Source: Mycobacterium helveticum | Lineage (GTDB): Bacteria; Actinomycetota; Actinomycetes; Mycobacteriales; Mycobacteriaceae | Direction: 5' to 3' | Length of the DNA: 38,346 bases | Assembly: GCF_007714205.1 (NCBI RefSeq) | Contig: NZ_VMQU01000046.1 | Coordinates: forward strand, 1-38,346 | Part shown: one piece after another, positions 1-7,852 of the stretch | Position numbering within the stretch: the first letter of the stretch is position 1 | Layout: the number at the start of each line of letters is the position of its first letter | Program-made: the position numbers and the translations under genes | The notes under the pieces: generated by a model | Told to the model about the DNA's origin: nothing | The model's input: the letters and a program-made list of their open reading frames with translations, nothing else | The model's database searches: none

Positions 1-50
1 ATGCTCGTCTGCGGGCCGGTCACCCTCGAGCTCCCATACCACACATGAGG

Positions 51-1109
51 TCATCCACATTCATGGCAATAGAGCCGGAAATACACCAGCACCAGGAAAT
101 GCAGCGACCGCGCGGTCTGGATGCTCAATCGCTTGCTGATCACGGTGAGACGCATCGACAGCGCCGGCGACATCCCGAGCCCGGTGATGACCGCAAGCGG
201 TGCGGCGATGAAGACGGTGGTGAAGTAAGCCATCAATTGCAGTGAGTTGTAGGCCACCCAGGTGTGGTCGGTCGGCCAGTGCAGCGACAGGTATTGGATC
301 GCAACTGATGCGGCGTTGGGAAAGACATCCCAGCTGGTCGGCACGATGTGACGCCATTGCCCGGTCGAGAACAACAGCACGTAGAAGACCGCGCCGTTGA
401 GCAGCCACACGACGTCGACACCGAGATGCCACCAGCGCGCCAGCCCGATGGAATGGCGAATCCCCGGCAACCCCAACTGAGCGGGCAGCCCAACCGAATC
501 GTCCTTGGCCGTCCACAGCGGGTCGTCCGGCACCGGCTTGGCCACCCGCAGCCACTCGTCCTTGCCGGGCGTGGCGTTGCGACTGAAGTACAGCCGCGGA
601 TGATCGCACAGGATCTGCATGCCCGAGCGGATGATGAACATCATCAAGAACAGGTTGAAAAAATGCGTCCAGCCCACCCAGGCCGGGATGCCCGCGACGA
701 CCCCGGAAGGCACATGGGTACCGGGATACCGCTGGATGAAGGCCTGCACCGCCGGCATGTTGTGCAGGCCTTTGCCCACCGCCACCGCCGCGACCAACAG
801 GGCGAACCCAATGGGAAGCAGCCACAGCAGGTTGAACCACTTGTCACGACCGACCCGCAGTCGCGGCGCAATCGCCCGCTTGTCTTCCAGCCCGCCGGCC
901 CAGGTTTCCGGGTCGACGATGTCCTCGGCACGCAGCAGCTCCGCGCGATAGCCCACAGCGTGATCCCCGTTGCGGCCGTCCTTGTTGGGCTGGAACTTTC
1001 CGCCGTCGTGCGCGGCGGTAACCAGGGCGGTTTCCGGCGAGTCGACGTGCCCGCCAGCGCCACTACTTTCATCCCGGGATGGGGGGATGTCGCATTGATT
1101 GTCGGGCAT
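51..1109 (-). CDS. Cytochrome b/b6-type integral membrane protein, C-terminus broken
   Basis: The protein of about 352 aa has a hydrophilic N-terminus of ~95 residues and then several hydrophobic segments (around residues 97-115, 145-170, 230-255 and 300-325). His residues in or next to membrane segments (THFFN, HLGVDVVW, SLHFLVLVYF) suit a heme-binding cytochrome b561/b6-like membrane subunit that moves electrons between quinones and a partner. The ATG at 1109 is preferred over the upstream GTG at 1121, because the AAGGAGG Shine-Dalgarno would touch that GTG directly. The frame stops soon after the HFLVLV segment, where relatives usually continue through that helix and a tail, so the gene is probably frameshifted or cut near base 75. 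It is divergent from fdxA, which fits a redox role. The partner enzyme is not visible. Confidence 0.6.
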   Translation of the reverse strand: MPDNQCDIPPSRDESSGAGGHVDSPETALVTAAHDGGKFQPNKDGRNGDHAVGYRAELLRAEDIVDPETWAGGLEDKRAIAPRLRVGRDKWFNLLWLLPIGFALLVAAVAVGKGLHNMPAVQAFIQRYPGTHVPSGVVAGIPAWVGWTHFFNLFLMMFIIRSGMQILCDHPRLYFSRNATPGKDEWLRVAKPVPDDPLWTAKDDSVGLPAQLGLPGIRHSIGLARWWHLGVDVVWLLNGAVFYVLLFSTGQWRHIVPTSWDVFPNAASVAIQYLSLHWPTDHTWVAYNSLQLMAYFTTVFIAAPLAVITGLGMSPALSMRLTVISKRLSIQTARSLHFLVLVYFRLYCHECG

Positions 1110-1130
1110 CGGATCTCGCACCCTCCTTAG

Positions 1131-1155
1131 TTTTCACAATACCGCCTTGTGTAAA
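1131..1155. promoter_or_regulatory. Palindromic operator candidate over the fdxA promoter
   Basis: TTTTCACAA (1131-1139) and TTGTGTAAA (1147-1155) form an inverted repeat with one mismatch and a 7-nt spacer. The right arm runs into a -10 hexamer, TAAACT (1152-1157), which sits 7 nt before the fdxA ATG and so predicts a leaderless transcript. The site lies between two divergent redox genes, and a regulator gene is the second gene of the rightward operon. Autoregulation is an inference. Confidence 0.55.
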
Positions 1156-1164
1156 CTCTACGTC

Positions 1165-1518
1165 ATGACGTATGTGATCGGGAAGCCGTGTGTTGACGTG
1201 ATGGATCGGGCCTGCGTGGAGGAGTGCCCGGTGGATTGCATCTACGAGGGCGGCCGGGCGCTCTACATCCATCCCGACGAATGCGTGGACTGCGGAGCGT
1301 GCGAGCCGGTCTGCCCGGTTCAGGCCATCTACTACGAAGACGATCTGCCACCGGACCTGCAGCCCTATCAAGCGGACAACGCAGCATTCTTTTTCGAAAC
1401 CCTGCCAGGCCGCGACGAGCCGCTGGGGTCACCGGGCGGGGCTGCCAAGATGGGCCCGCTCGGCGTCGACACGCCACTGGTGGCCAGTCTGCCCAAGCAG
1501 GATGCAAACGGAGCGTGA
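1165..1518 (+). CDS. fdxA: Seven-iron ferredoxin FdxA
   Basis: This 117-aa electron carrier has Cys at 9, 17, 21, 25 and at 40, 43, 46, 50, arranged as in the 7Fe [3Fe-4S][4Fe-4S] ferredoxins of actinobacteria. The start MTYVIG, the CVDCGAC core and the C-terminal GSPGGAA and VDTPLVA stretches closely resemble M. tuberculosis FdxA. The ATG at 1165 was chosen because it gives this canonical N-terminus and follows a -10 box by 7 nt. I see no DosR-type box upstream, although the M. tuberculosis fdxA belongs to the dormancy regulon. The gene overlaps the downstream regulator by 4 nt (GTGA), which points to translational coupling. Confidence 0.92.
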   Translation: MTYVIGKPCVDVMDRACVEECPVDCIYEGGRALYIHPDECVDCGACEPVCPVQAIYYEDDLPPDLQPYQADNAAFFFETLPGRDEPLGSPGGAAKMGPLGVDTPLVASLPKQDANGA

Positions 1519-2189
1519 GCGCTATCGCCGGGTCATCCGAGGAACACTCCAGTCGACGTCGTGGCGTGCTGCGGGTATTGAAGGCGGCGCCCGGCCCAAT
1601 GAGCATCACCGCCCTCGCCGCCGAACTGGGTGTGCATCCCAACACCGTCCGCTTCCATCTGGACACATTGGTCAGCGACGGCCAGGTGGAGCAGGTCGAG
1701 CCGGATCACCGAGGACCGGGGCGCCCACCGCTGATGTTTCGTGCGATCCCGCAGATGGATCCCGGTGGACCGCGCCATTACCGGCTGCTCGCCGAGATTC
1801 TCACGATGAGCCTTGCCGCCGGCCGCGACACACGTGCCAAGGCGCTAGCCGCGGGCCGGGCCTGGGGGCGGCGGTTGGAATCGCCGGCGCCACAAGGCAA
1901 GACGATGGGCGCAAAGGAATCGATCGATCGCCTCGTCGGGGTGCTCGATGAGCTCGGGTTCGCGTCCGAGCGCCGAGAATCCGGCGGGGAGCAGCAGATT
2001 GGCTTGCGGCACTGCCCGTTCCTCGAACTCGCCGAGACCCGGGCCAACGTCATCTGCCCGATCCACCTGGGCCTCATGCAAGGGGCCCTGGAAAGCTGGG
2101 AGTCGCCGGTCGCCGTCGACCGACTGGACGCGTTCGTCGAACCGGATCTGTGTCTGGCCCACCTCACGCTGGAAGGGGCTGCCCGGTGA
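1515..2189 (+). CDS. Winged-helix regulator of the COG2345/SufR-like family
   Basis: The 224-aa protein has an N-terminal winged helix (about residues 17-75). Its recognition region reads LGVHPNTVRFHLDTL, and the wing carries GPGRPP. The C-terminal part has the HCPF...CPIHLGL pattern of ArsR/SufR-like COG2345 regulators. Three Cys (167, 181, 213) could bind an Fe-S cluster, but the spacing is not the four-Cys pattern of classical SufR, so cluster binding is only a possibility. The GTG start at 1515 overlaps the fdxA stop. Co-transcription with a ferredoxin makes redox or iron sensing plausible, and the palindrome at 1131-1155 is its most likely operator. Confidence 0.75.
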   Translation: MSAIAGSSEEHSSRRRGVLRVLKAAPGPMSITALAAELGVHPNTVRFHLDTLVSDGQVEQVEPDHRGPGRPPLMFRAIPQMDPGGPRHYRLLAEILTMSLAAGRDTRAKALAAGRAWGRRLESPAPQGKTMGAKESIDRLVGVLDELGFASERRESGGEQQIGLRHCPFLELAETRANVICPIHLGLMQGALESWESPVAVDRLDAFVEPDLCLAHLTLEGAAR

Positions 2190-2623
2190 GCGGTGGATCA
2201 CCGGTAGCCGTCGCCGTCATCTTCGTGTGGCTGGGGATGGTGCTCGCGATCTCGTTTTTGGAAGCCCCGTTGAAGTTCCGCGCGCCCAACGTGACGAGGC
2301 AGATCGGTCTGGGGATCGGGCGCCTAGTCTTCCGCGCGCTTAACAGTATCGAGGTCATGTTCGCCGCCGTCGTCGCAGCGGTCATTATGGTCAGCCCACC
2401 GCCGGCAGGCGTCGTCGCGGCATTCCTGACAGCCTTCGCCATGCTCGCCACCCAGTTAATCGCCGTGCGACCGTTCTTGAACCGACGCTCCGACAAGGTC
2501 CTTGCCGGCCTGAACGCGCCCCGCTCTCGCGGCCACTACGCGTACGTCGGCCTGGAGGTGGTCAAGGTCATCGCATTGGTGGTTGCGGGGGTGCTTCTAC
2601 TGTCCGGTCACCCTCCGACGTGA
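2186..2623 (+). CDS. Small four-helix membrane protein
   Basis: The ~145-aa protein has four predicted membrane segments (near residues 5-22, 45-65, 70-90 and 118-138). The motif AISFLEAPLKFRAP after the first helix, with a later LVFRALNSIE, is reminiscent of DUF4149/TMEM205-like membrane proteins, but I cannot assign the family with certainty. The GTG at 2186 overlaps the stop of the regulator by 4 nt, so it is the third gene of the fdxA operon. No catalytic motif is visible. A function linked to the ferredoxin or regulator is suggested only by position. Confidence 0.75.
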   Translation: MSGGSPVAVAVIFVWLGMVLAISFLEAPLKFRAPNVTRQIGLGIGRLVFRALNSIEVMFAAVVAAVIMVSPPPAGVVAAFLTAFAMLATQLIAVRPFLNRRSDKVLAGLNAPRSRGHYAYVGLEVVKVIALVVAGVLLLSGHPPT

Positions 2624-2811
2624 CGGCGACGATGGGCGAGCGGCCGGATGACCATCGAGGAATGGATCCGCAGACCACGCGCCAAGGCCGGCTGCTGTCC
2701 GGTGAGGGCACGCCGGTGAAGGGTCGCGGCGCTCGGCTGGATCGTCTGCCTTTGACTGCTTTTGGGTCAAAGGCCGGTTGTGGACACCTGCGGCGAAAGG
2801 GTGGTAACGCA

Positions 2812-3631
2812 ATGAGTTTTCGCGGCGACGGCAAGGTGTATCTCGAAGTCGAGGTCAACGAGGAGGTCAGCAAGGACGAAAACCCGAATGTGCCCTACGG
2901 TGCTGAAGGGACGGCTCGCGACGTGGTGGACTGCATCCAGCACGGAGCCAGGGTTGTTCGTTACCATGCCCGCTACGACGATGGTCGGCCAGCCTGGGTC
3001 GACGATGAGGTCTCCCGCGCCATCGTGGCCACGCCGGCCCGTGAAGTCGATCCGCTGGCCTACCCCGGCTATCAGGAAAGCTTCGATCGCATCTGGGCGC
3101 TGGCCGAGCATCCACCAGCCGATACCGGTTTATTGGTCGCGCCGTTCGGCCCGGCTCAACACGTCAAACGATTCCTGTGGCAAGAAGACGAGAACCAATT
3201 CAAAGCAGTCGATTTCGCCGCCGACGATCGGTTCATCAAGCTGGGGCTGGCACCCCAGCATCGCGGTGTTCAACGCAGTCGACCTACGCTGGGTGATACT
3301 GGCCACCCGCATCGGGATCCTGCGGCAACCATTGAACATCAAGCTGTTCTTCTCCGACCGCTGGGTGCCCAATAACTCGGCCGAACGCTGTCAAGAGCTT
3401 AGGGAGCATGCACTGGACCGTGGGCTGGGTATTCGGGTGGGCATCGGGGATTGCCCGTTGGTGTTCCGGACTGCCGCCAACACCGAGATGGTCGCTCGCG
3501 CAGTCAACCTCATCACCAAGCGGGGACTCACCCCCGACACACAGCATGACATGCGCGCCCGCTTCGCTGCGGCCGAGGCGGACGAAAGCGCGCGGATAAG
3601 AATGGTCTCCAACCGAAATCGCTGCCTGTGA
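2812..3631 (+). pseudogene. Decayed BKACE (3-keto-5-aminohexanoate cleavage family) gene
   Basis: Two reading frames together give a recognisable BKACE-type enzyme. The first (from ATG 2812) has VYLEVEVNEEVSK, NPNVPYG and VVRYHARYDDGR and runs to about 3245. The second continues in the +1 frame with IAVFNAVDLRWV, LNIKLFFSDRW and EHALDRGLGIRVGIGD and stops at 3631. Intact members (~280-300 aa) use Zn2+ to cleave beta-keto acids with acetyl-CoA. Here a frameshift near 3245 and apparent internal deletions before it and after PNNSAERCQ remove conserved parts, so it is almost surely inactive. It lies in a stretch of other gene remnants. Confidence 0.75.
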
Positions 3632-3799
3632 TGGGGCGTGTGCTACTCCCATGCTCCAGAGGTGTGTCAACCCGACGCCGAGGGCTACTGCGTCGTCGTC
3701 AAGCCCTACGTCGACGACAGCATGTTGGAGAACGCCATCCAGGGCGCGGCCGGCTGCCCGGAACGGGCGATCAGAGTCGAGTTGTGCGACAACACGTGA
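3632..3799 (+). pseudogene. C-terminal remnant of a [3Fe-4S] ferredoxin
   Basis: In this frame the translation reads GVCYSHAPEVCQPDAEGY, then VVVKPYVDD, then AAGCPERAIRVE before a TGA at 3797-3799. This is the C-terminal two thirds of a small single-cluster ferredoxin of the kind that feeds cytochrome P450s in mycobacteria. The last cluster Cys (GCPERAI) and one upstream Cys survive, but the N-terminus with the first ligands is replaced by a stop at 3629-3631. There is no start codon or ribosome binding site. It is too short to have been listed as a normal ORF. Confidence 0.65.
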
Positions 3800-3979
3800 C
3801 CGCCGGAAGGGGCCCGGCCAGCGTCAAGAGAGATGAGCCGTGTCTGAGCCGAACTTCAAACCCTTAAGCGCATCGGTCACGCAACCCACCTGGGCCTTGA
3901 GTAGGTAGCCCAACTGCACCTCGCCGCTCGCTATCTGAATTAGATTGGTGTTTAGAATGTTTCGACGCGACGGGTGTAA

Positions 3980-4201
3980 TTGGCAGGGCAGCGGCGTCGC
4001 GCTGAGCTGGACAGCAAGGTCGCCAAGTGCCATGCGGACTCCGACGGCGTCCGTGGCGCTCCACGCATCCAGGCTGACCTGCGCGACGACGGGCGGAAGG
4101 CGTCGCGCCAATACCGGGGCGGCTTCAACAGGTTGGCCAGGTTGGCATGTGGTCTGCGTGGTTCGTTGCATCGCGTTCCCACTCATCGATCCGGTCGATA
4201 G
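3980..4201 (+). mobile_element. IS3-family transposase (OrfB) fragment
   Basis: The frame holds KCHADSDGVRGAPRIQADLR followed by DDGRKASRQ. This matches the N-terminal helix-turn-helix segment of IS3-family OrfB, whose usual pattern is a tyGsPRI..eL...G..vS sequence. The rest of the transposase, including the DDE domain, is missing, and no terminal inverted repeats can be recognised. It is a dead scrap inside the decayed region, not an active element. Confidence 0.55.
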
Positions 4202-4212
4202 ACGCCGACTGA

Positions 4213-4390
4213 TCGTTTTTTACGGTCGACGGCGCTGCGAAGCCGTACCGGACGACCCTGCCCGACTCCCGTTACGCCGAGGTGCGCGAACTGGGCGACG
4301 AGTACCTTGGACGCAACCCGAGGTCGCTTGCCACTGTGGACGACATCCGCGCCGCGATGGGGGCGAGCTGGGCGCAGGCCCGCATGGGTT
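4213..4390 (+). pseudogene. Unidentified protein-coding remnant antisense to the antitoxin tail
   Basis: From 4213 an open frame reads FFTVDGAAKPYRTTLPD, then RYAEVRELGDEYLG, then SLATVDDIRAAMG. It has natural-looking protein composition, while the opposite strand (the last ~35 codons of the XRE protein) is low-complexity Arg/Ser. After about 4390 the plus-strand frame becomes the antisense of the antitoxin. I do not recognise the family. It looks like the C-terminal end of a gene joined to the antitoxin by recombination. Confidence 0.3.
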
Positions 4391-4706
4391 CGGTGATGCG
4401 GGTGCGCTCGTCCTCCGACATCGGTGTGAGCGTCACCTTCATGCCCAGCGCCGCAGCGACCTCGGCGATGGTGCTGAGTGTCGGGTTCACCGACTCAGAC
4501 GACAGGAGTCGCCGCACAGTGCTCGGGTCGGAGCCGATCGCTCGGGCCAGCGCCGCCTTGCTCAGTTTCTCCGCGCCGCGCGCTTCGTCGAGCGCGTTGA
4601 TGATGGAGTCGATCGCCTCGATCCGCGCCGACTCTGCGGCGTACGCGCGGGCGAACTCAGGGTCGCGGCCCTCGAGTTCAAGCAACGTGTTGAACACGTC
4701 GTTCAT
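4272..4706 (-). CDS. XRE/HigA-type antitoxin-like protein, orphan
   Basis: The protein is 144 aa from the ATG at 4706, which has an AGAGGTGA ribosome binding site 6 nt upstream. Residues ~48-92 form a Cro/CI helix-turn-helix (SKAALARAIGSDPSTVRRLL), followed by the LGMKVTLTPM beta strand usual in HigA-like antitoxins. Such proteins neutralise a RelE/HigB toxin and repress their own promoter. No toxin gene is found on either side. The C-terminus after about residue 108 appears to run into unrelated sequence, so the protein may be chimeric. A likely -10 (TATGTT) lies ~45 bp upstream. It is probably a leftover of a toxin-antitoxin module in the decayed island. Confidence 0.65.
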   Translation of the reverse strand: MNDVFNTLLELEGRDPEFARAYAAESARIEAIDSIINALDEARGAEKLSKAALARAIGSDPSTVRRLLSSESVNPTLSTIAEVAAALGMKVTLTPMSEDERTRITEPMRACAQLAPIAARMSSTVASDLGLRPRYSSPSSRTSA

Positions 4707-5132
4707 GGCGGTCACCTCTCTCGGCTGTGCGGCGTGGATGCAGAAAGCGTAACATAAATGCCACGGTCGAGGTGGTCGCCGGCGCCGTCGACTGAGCGCG
4801 CCCGTGGCGGGTAGCGCGATGCCGAGCAGGCGCAATTGGTGCGCGGTCCGCTACGAGCGATTCAGAAACCGCTTCTGATTAGCGTGTCGCCGGCCGCTCG
4901 TTGACATGGGCACGACGATTGAGTGCCGCGATAAACGCGGCCGCAGGATCGGGGGAGAGGCATAACCCAGAGGTCGTCGGCGATAAATCCGGTGCCTAAG
5001 TTGTCGCGCCCTTGTCACAGCTGGCGTGATACGCCGCGCGTCATGACGGGACATCGCAAGACGGTTTGCGCAGGTGAGACGGGTTGGCCTGGATATGGCG
5101 GGACACCGTGAAACGGCCTGAAAGCGGGCTGT
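4707..5132. other. Gene-poor stretch between antitoxin and tRNA fragment
   Basis: These ~425 bases contain no convincing ORF. The short frames present are antisense or Arg-rich and lack ribosome binding sites. Two similar short motifs, GGGACATCG (near 5047) and GGGACACCG (near 5100), occur just before the tRNA fragment. They may be left from an attachment-site arm, but this is not established. Confidence 0.4.
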
Positions 5133-5179
5133 TCTGACTACGGATCAGAAGGTTGGGGGTTCGAATCCCTTCGGGCGCG
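5133..5179 (+). other. 3' half of tRNA-Arg(ACG), probable attR
   Basis: Bases 5133-5149 form an anticodon stem-loop (TCTGA / CTACGGA / TCAGA, anticodon ACG). A T-arm follows (GGGGG TTCGAAT CCCTT, 5155-5171), then a 3' acceptor strand CGGGCGC (5172-5178) with discriminator G. The 5' half (acceptor strand GCGCCCG and D-arm) is absent upstream. A free-standing tRNA 3' half is the usual trace left by tyrosine-recombinase integration, where the intact tRNA is rebuilt at the other end. In this orientation the island would lie to the left, where the gene remnants are. Confidence 0.75.
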
Positions 5180-5237
5180 CTCAGCCGGCTGGAGCGCGAC
5201 GACGCTGCCTGGGGGACGCGGGTTTCGGGTCGCCGCC

Positions 5238-5990
5238 TCACCCGTGGCCCGGCAGGGCCGGCAGATCGCCCTCGATGCCGTGCAGATCGCCTTGGATGCC
5301 TTGCAGTTTGCCTTCGATGGCCTGCAGGTCGGACAGCGCTTTCTGCAGATTCGGCTGCATCGTGTCCGGGCTTGCGGGATGGACCTGGGGGCAGTACGAG
5401 ACGATGGCGCCGGCGGTGACGGCGGTGCTTTGATCGGCGTCCCAGATCGACGACTGCTGCACGAAGCGGACGGCGGCGGCGAAGTCGGGCTGCTTCTTCA
5501 GGAATTCGCAGACCGCGTGCCCCTGGGCGGCCACGTAGTCGTTGCTGGGAACGGGCACGCCCTGCTGCTTCAGCGCGTCGGTGAGTGCCTTGCCGGCGAT
5601 GTCGGGCGTCGGGACGGCTGCCTGCGGCGCGGCCGGGGCGGGCGCCGCCGCCGACGGCGGGACTTCGGTCGGTTCCGGCGCGAGAGGCGGTTTGCGGACG
5701 GCGAACATCACCACCACCGCGCCGGCCACGGCGATCAGGGACAGCGGCAACGCCGCCAGGGGGCCGAGGCGGCGCAGCCCACTCCTGCGTCGGCGCGGTG
5801 TGGCTGCGCGGGTCGGTGCGGTGACGCCGGTGGCCGCGGCGGCGCCGGTGGCCGCCACCGGGCGGTGGCCCAGCCGCTCGTCGAGCAGTTCGTCGACCCG
5901 CTGGCTCGACGGACCGCCCCGGTCACGACTCGACCGGCGCTCCAAGGCGATGAGTCGCAGTTCGGAGTCGATCGTCTCGCGATCGCGCAT
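5238..5990 (-). CDS. DUF732-family membrane-anchored protein
   Basis: The 250-aa protein has an Arg-rich cytoplasmic N-terminus (1-75), one membrane segment (~76-98), a Pro/Ala linker (~100-130) and a C-terminal domain with two Cys (in HAVCEFL and VSYCPQV). The pattern of a helical ~70-aa domain that ends in YCP is typical of DUF732, a family common in mycobacteria and mostly exported. The last ~30 residues (AIEGKLQGIQGDLHGIEG) form a short amphipathic repeat that may be a coiled coil. The function is unknown. The gene ends only ~60 bp from the tRNA-Arg fragment. Confidence 0.75.
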   Translation of the reverse strand: MRDRETIDSELRLIALERRSSRDRGGPSSQRVDELLDERLGHRPVAATGAAAATGVTAPTRAATPRRRRSGLRRLGPLAALPLSLIAVAGAVVVMFAVRKPPLAPEPTEVPPSAAAPAPAAPQAAVPTPDIAGKALTDALKQQGVPVPSNDYVAAQGHAVCEFLKKQPDFAAAVRFVQQSSIWDADQSTAVTAGAIVSYCPQVHPASPDTMQPNLQKALSDLQAIEGKLQGIQGDLHGIEGDLPALPGHG

Positions 5991-6017
5991 ATGAGTCAGT
6001 CTGAGGCCGTCACCACG

Positions 6018-6041
6018 TTGTCACAAGGCTTGTCACAAGGC
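6018..6041. repeat. 12-bp tandem duplication at a stop codon
   Basis: TTGTCACAAGGC occurs twice in a row (6018-6029 and 6030-6041). It carries the TGA stop of the leftward gene at 6033 and so gives a second in-frame TGA downstream. It looks like a small slippage duplication. Confidence 0.7.
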
Positions 6042-6659
6042 TTTCGGCGACCAGTCGTTCCAGGCCGGGCCGAAGTCCAGCGTCGACTGGGGGATCCGCT
6101 CGGCGCCGACGATCTCGCGGAAGTGGTCCTGCCAGCCCCACCACAAGGCGATGTGGAAGACCTGGTCGTGCCAGCTGAGTTGGTAGCCGGCGGGGATCGC
6201 CTCGCCCTTGTTCTCCGGCGCGAACACGGCGACCGCCAGCAGGCCGATCACCGCCGACGCCGGAAGCTCGACCTTGCCGTCCCGCCAGATGTGCACCCGG
6301 GTCGGGCGCGGCCCGTGGGGGGTCAGCTCGTAGCCGTTGGGCAGTTCGTCGTGGTGGCCGCGGTTCCAGCGGTGGATGCCGTAGAGGACGTCGGCGATGT
6401 CGGGGCGCCCGTCCGGAAGGTCCGATCGGACCGCGAGGGGAAAGCGGCTCTGGCCGAAGTCGACCCCGGGTGCCGCCATCACCCGGAAAAGGTCGAGCGA
6501 GTCCCGGAGGGTGCGCTTGAACCGGCTCGCGACGCCCAGCTGCGGGTGGCGCTTGGCTGCCGTCTCGTCGACCGCATTGCCGGCGTGCACCATGGCCGCG
6601 CTCCACTGCCGCCGCTCCCAGTGGTCGAGTGAGCGTGCGACCGACCGCCCGACGTCCAC
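6033..6659 (-). CDS. Conserved hypothetical protein downstream of an APH kinase
   Basis: The protein is about 208 aa with a GTG start at 6659, 6 nt after the stop of the upstream phosphotransferase gene, so the two form an operon. It is soluble, with no signal peptide and only one weakly hydrophobic stretch (ASAVIGLLAVAVFAP). The N-terminal ~60 residues (WERRQWSAAMVHAGNAVDET) look helical. The rest is rich in Trp and His (HRWNRGHHDE, WWGWQDHF). I do not recognise the family. Operon partnership suggests a role with the kinase. Confidence 0.65.
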   Translation of the reverse strand: MDVGRSVARSLDHWERRQWSAAMVHAGNAVDETAAKRHPQLGVASRFKRTLRDSLDLFRVMAAPGVDFGQSRFPLAVRSDLPDGRPDIADVLYGIHRWNRGHHDELPNGYELTPHGPRPTRVHIWRDGKVELPASAVIGLLAVAVFAPENKGEAIPAGYQLSWHDQVFHIALWWGWQDHFREIVGAERIPQSTLDFGPAWNDWSPKAL

Positions 6660-6665
6660 GGCGCT

Positions 6666-7718
6666 TCAGGCCTCACCGTCGATGAGCGTCAGCGCACGCT
6701 CGAACAGGTGGACCGTGGCCGCATGCAGCTGGTCGCCGACCTGCTTTTCGGCTTTGCCCGCACACGCCCGGGCCAGGGTGCCCTCGATCACGATGCCCAG
6801 CTTGAAGCAGGCCAGCACGGTGTACCAGGTGATGTGCGACAGGTCGCGAGTCGTGTTGGCCGCGTACTGCCGGACCAGCTCGTCGGTGCCGGCCAGCCCG
6901 TCGTGACCGTCCAGCGCGTGACCGAACACGCTGGAGCTCTCGGGCTGGCGCCACGTGGCCAGCAGCCAGCCCAGGTCCAACAGGGGGTCGCCGATCGTGC
7001 ACATCTCCCAGTCGACGATGGCGACGACCCCGGGTCCGGTGCGGGAGAACATCACGTTGGCGGCGTGGTAGTCGCCGTGCATGATGCCGGGCTTCCAGGT
7101 TGCCGGCCGGTGGTCCTCCAGCCACGCCGCCACCCGGTCGACGCCCGGGATCTGCGGACCCGGGTAGTTCTCGTACTGCCGGTAGGAGTCCAGCTCCGAA
7201 AGCCAGCGCGGCACCTGCCGTTCCAGGAAGCCGGCCGGTTTGCCGAAATCGGCGAGCCCGACGGCGACATGGTCGACGGCGCCCAGCTTGGCCAATGCGT
7301 CGGCCATCGACAGTCCCATCCCGAAGCGCACCCGGGCGTCGCCGGCGTGCAGCGGCGGCAGGCCTTCGCCGGCGTTGAACCCGTCGACGGGGTCCATCAA
7401 GTAGAACACCGCATCGCCGAGCACGCCCGGGTCGTCGCATGTGGCGATCAGATGCGGGTGTGGCACGTCGGAGTCCGCAAGCGCAGCAAGCACTTTCGTC
7501 TCCCGCAGGATCACGCTGTTGCTGCGCGGGCGCAGATGCCGCGGTCCGCGCCGCAGCACGTAGGGCCGCCCGGCCCGGGTGAACCGCAGCATGACGTTCT
7601 GGGTTCCGCCGGTGACGGCGCACACGTCCTTCAGGGGCCCCTCGCCCAGCCCCCGCCCCGTCATCCATTCCGCCACGGCATCGAGGTCCACAGGCGTGTC
7701 CTGCGGCGTGGTCGGCAT
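6666..7718 (-). CDS. Aminoglycoside-phosphotransferase-fold kinase (ACAD10/FadE36 type)
   Basis: The 350-aa protein has an APH/choline-kinase fold. The Gly-rich loop is TGGTQNV (36-42), the ATP-binding Lys/Arg region is YVLRRGP, the catalytic loop is HGDYHAAN (214-221) and the metal site is IVDWEM (D236). This subgroup is usually mislabelled aminoglycoside phosphotransferase. Relatives such as LvaA and the ACAD10/11 N-terminal domain phosphorylate hydroxyacyl-CoA substrates. The ATG at 7718 has an AAAGGAG site 5 nt upstream, and the upstream in-frame ATG is not needed. It is the first gene of a leftward pair and the first of three such kinases in this window. Confidence 0.85.
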   Translation of the reverse strand: MPTTPQDTPVDLDAVAEWMTGRGLGEGPLKDVCAVTGGTQNVMLRFTRAGRPYVLRRGPRHLRPRSNSVILRETKVLAALADSDVPHPHLIATCDDPGVLGDAVFYLMDPVDGFNAGEGLPPLHAGDARVRFGMGLSMADALAKLGAVDHVAVGLADFGKPAGFLERQVPRWLSELDSYRQYENYPGPQIPGVDRVAAWLEDHRPATWKPGIMHGDYHAANVMFSRTGPGVVAIVDWEMCTIGDPLLDLGWLLATWRQPESSSVFGHALDGHDGLAGTDELVRQYAANTTRDLSHITWYTVLACFKLGIVIEGTLARACAGKAEKQVGDQLHAATVHLFERALTLIDGEA

Positions 7719-7852
7719 GGCACTCCTTTGCAACCTGTGGGCCCCCTGGGAAAGAGCGTAGGCCACCGGCGCCGGGCACACCCGACCCCTCCGCGGCTGA
7801 GACAATGGTGCGCGGAACTGACTTGACTTTCGGGTTCGGAAGGGAACTGGCG

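Noticed and set aside
61..840. Long Arg/Ala/Gly-rich ORF on the minus strand overlapping the cytochrome gene
   Set aside because: It is a shadow frame of a high-GC gene; the membrane-protein frame has natural composition and a ribosome binding site.
3824..4186. Minus-strand 120-codon ORF in the decayed region
   Set aside because: It is antisense to the IS3 OrfB fragment and has no recognisable motif; the plus-strand peptide matches a transposase.
5041..5241. Minus-strand ORF with the peptide EGIRTPNLLIRSQ
   Set aside because: This peptide is the well-known antisense translation of a tRNA; here it covers the tRNA-Arg fragment.
6666..7718. Aminoglycoside resistance gene
   Set aside because: The APH fold is present, but the motifs and context match the ACAD10/FadE36 group of acyl-substrate kinases, not antibiotic kinases.
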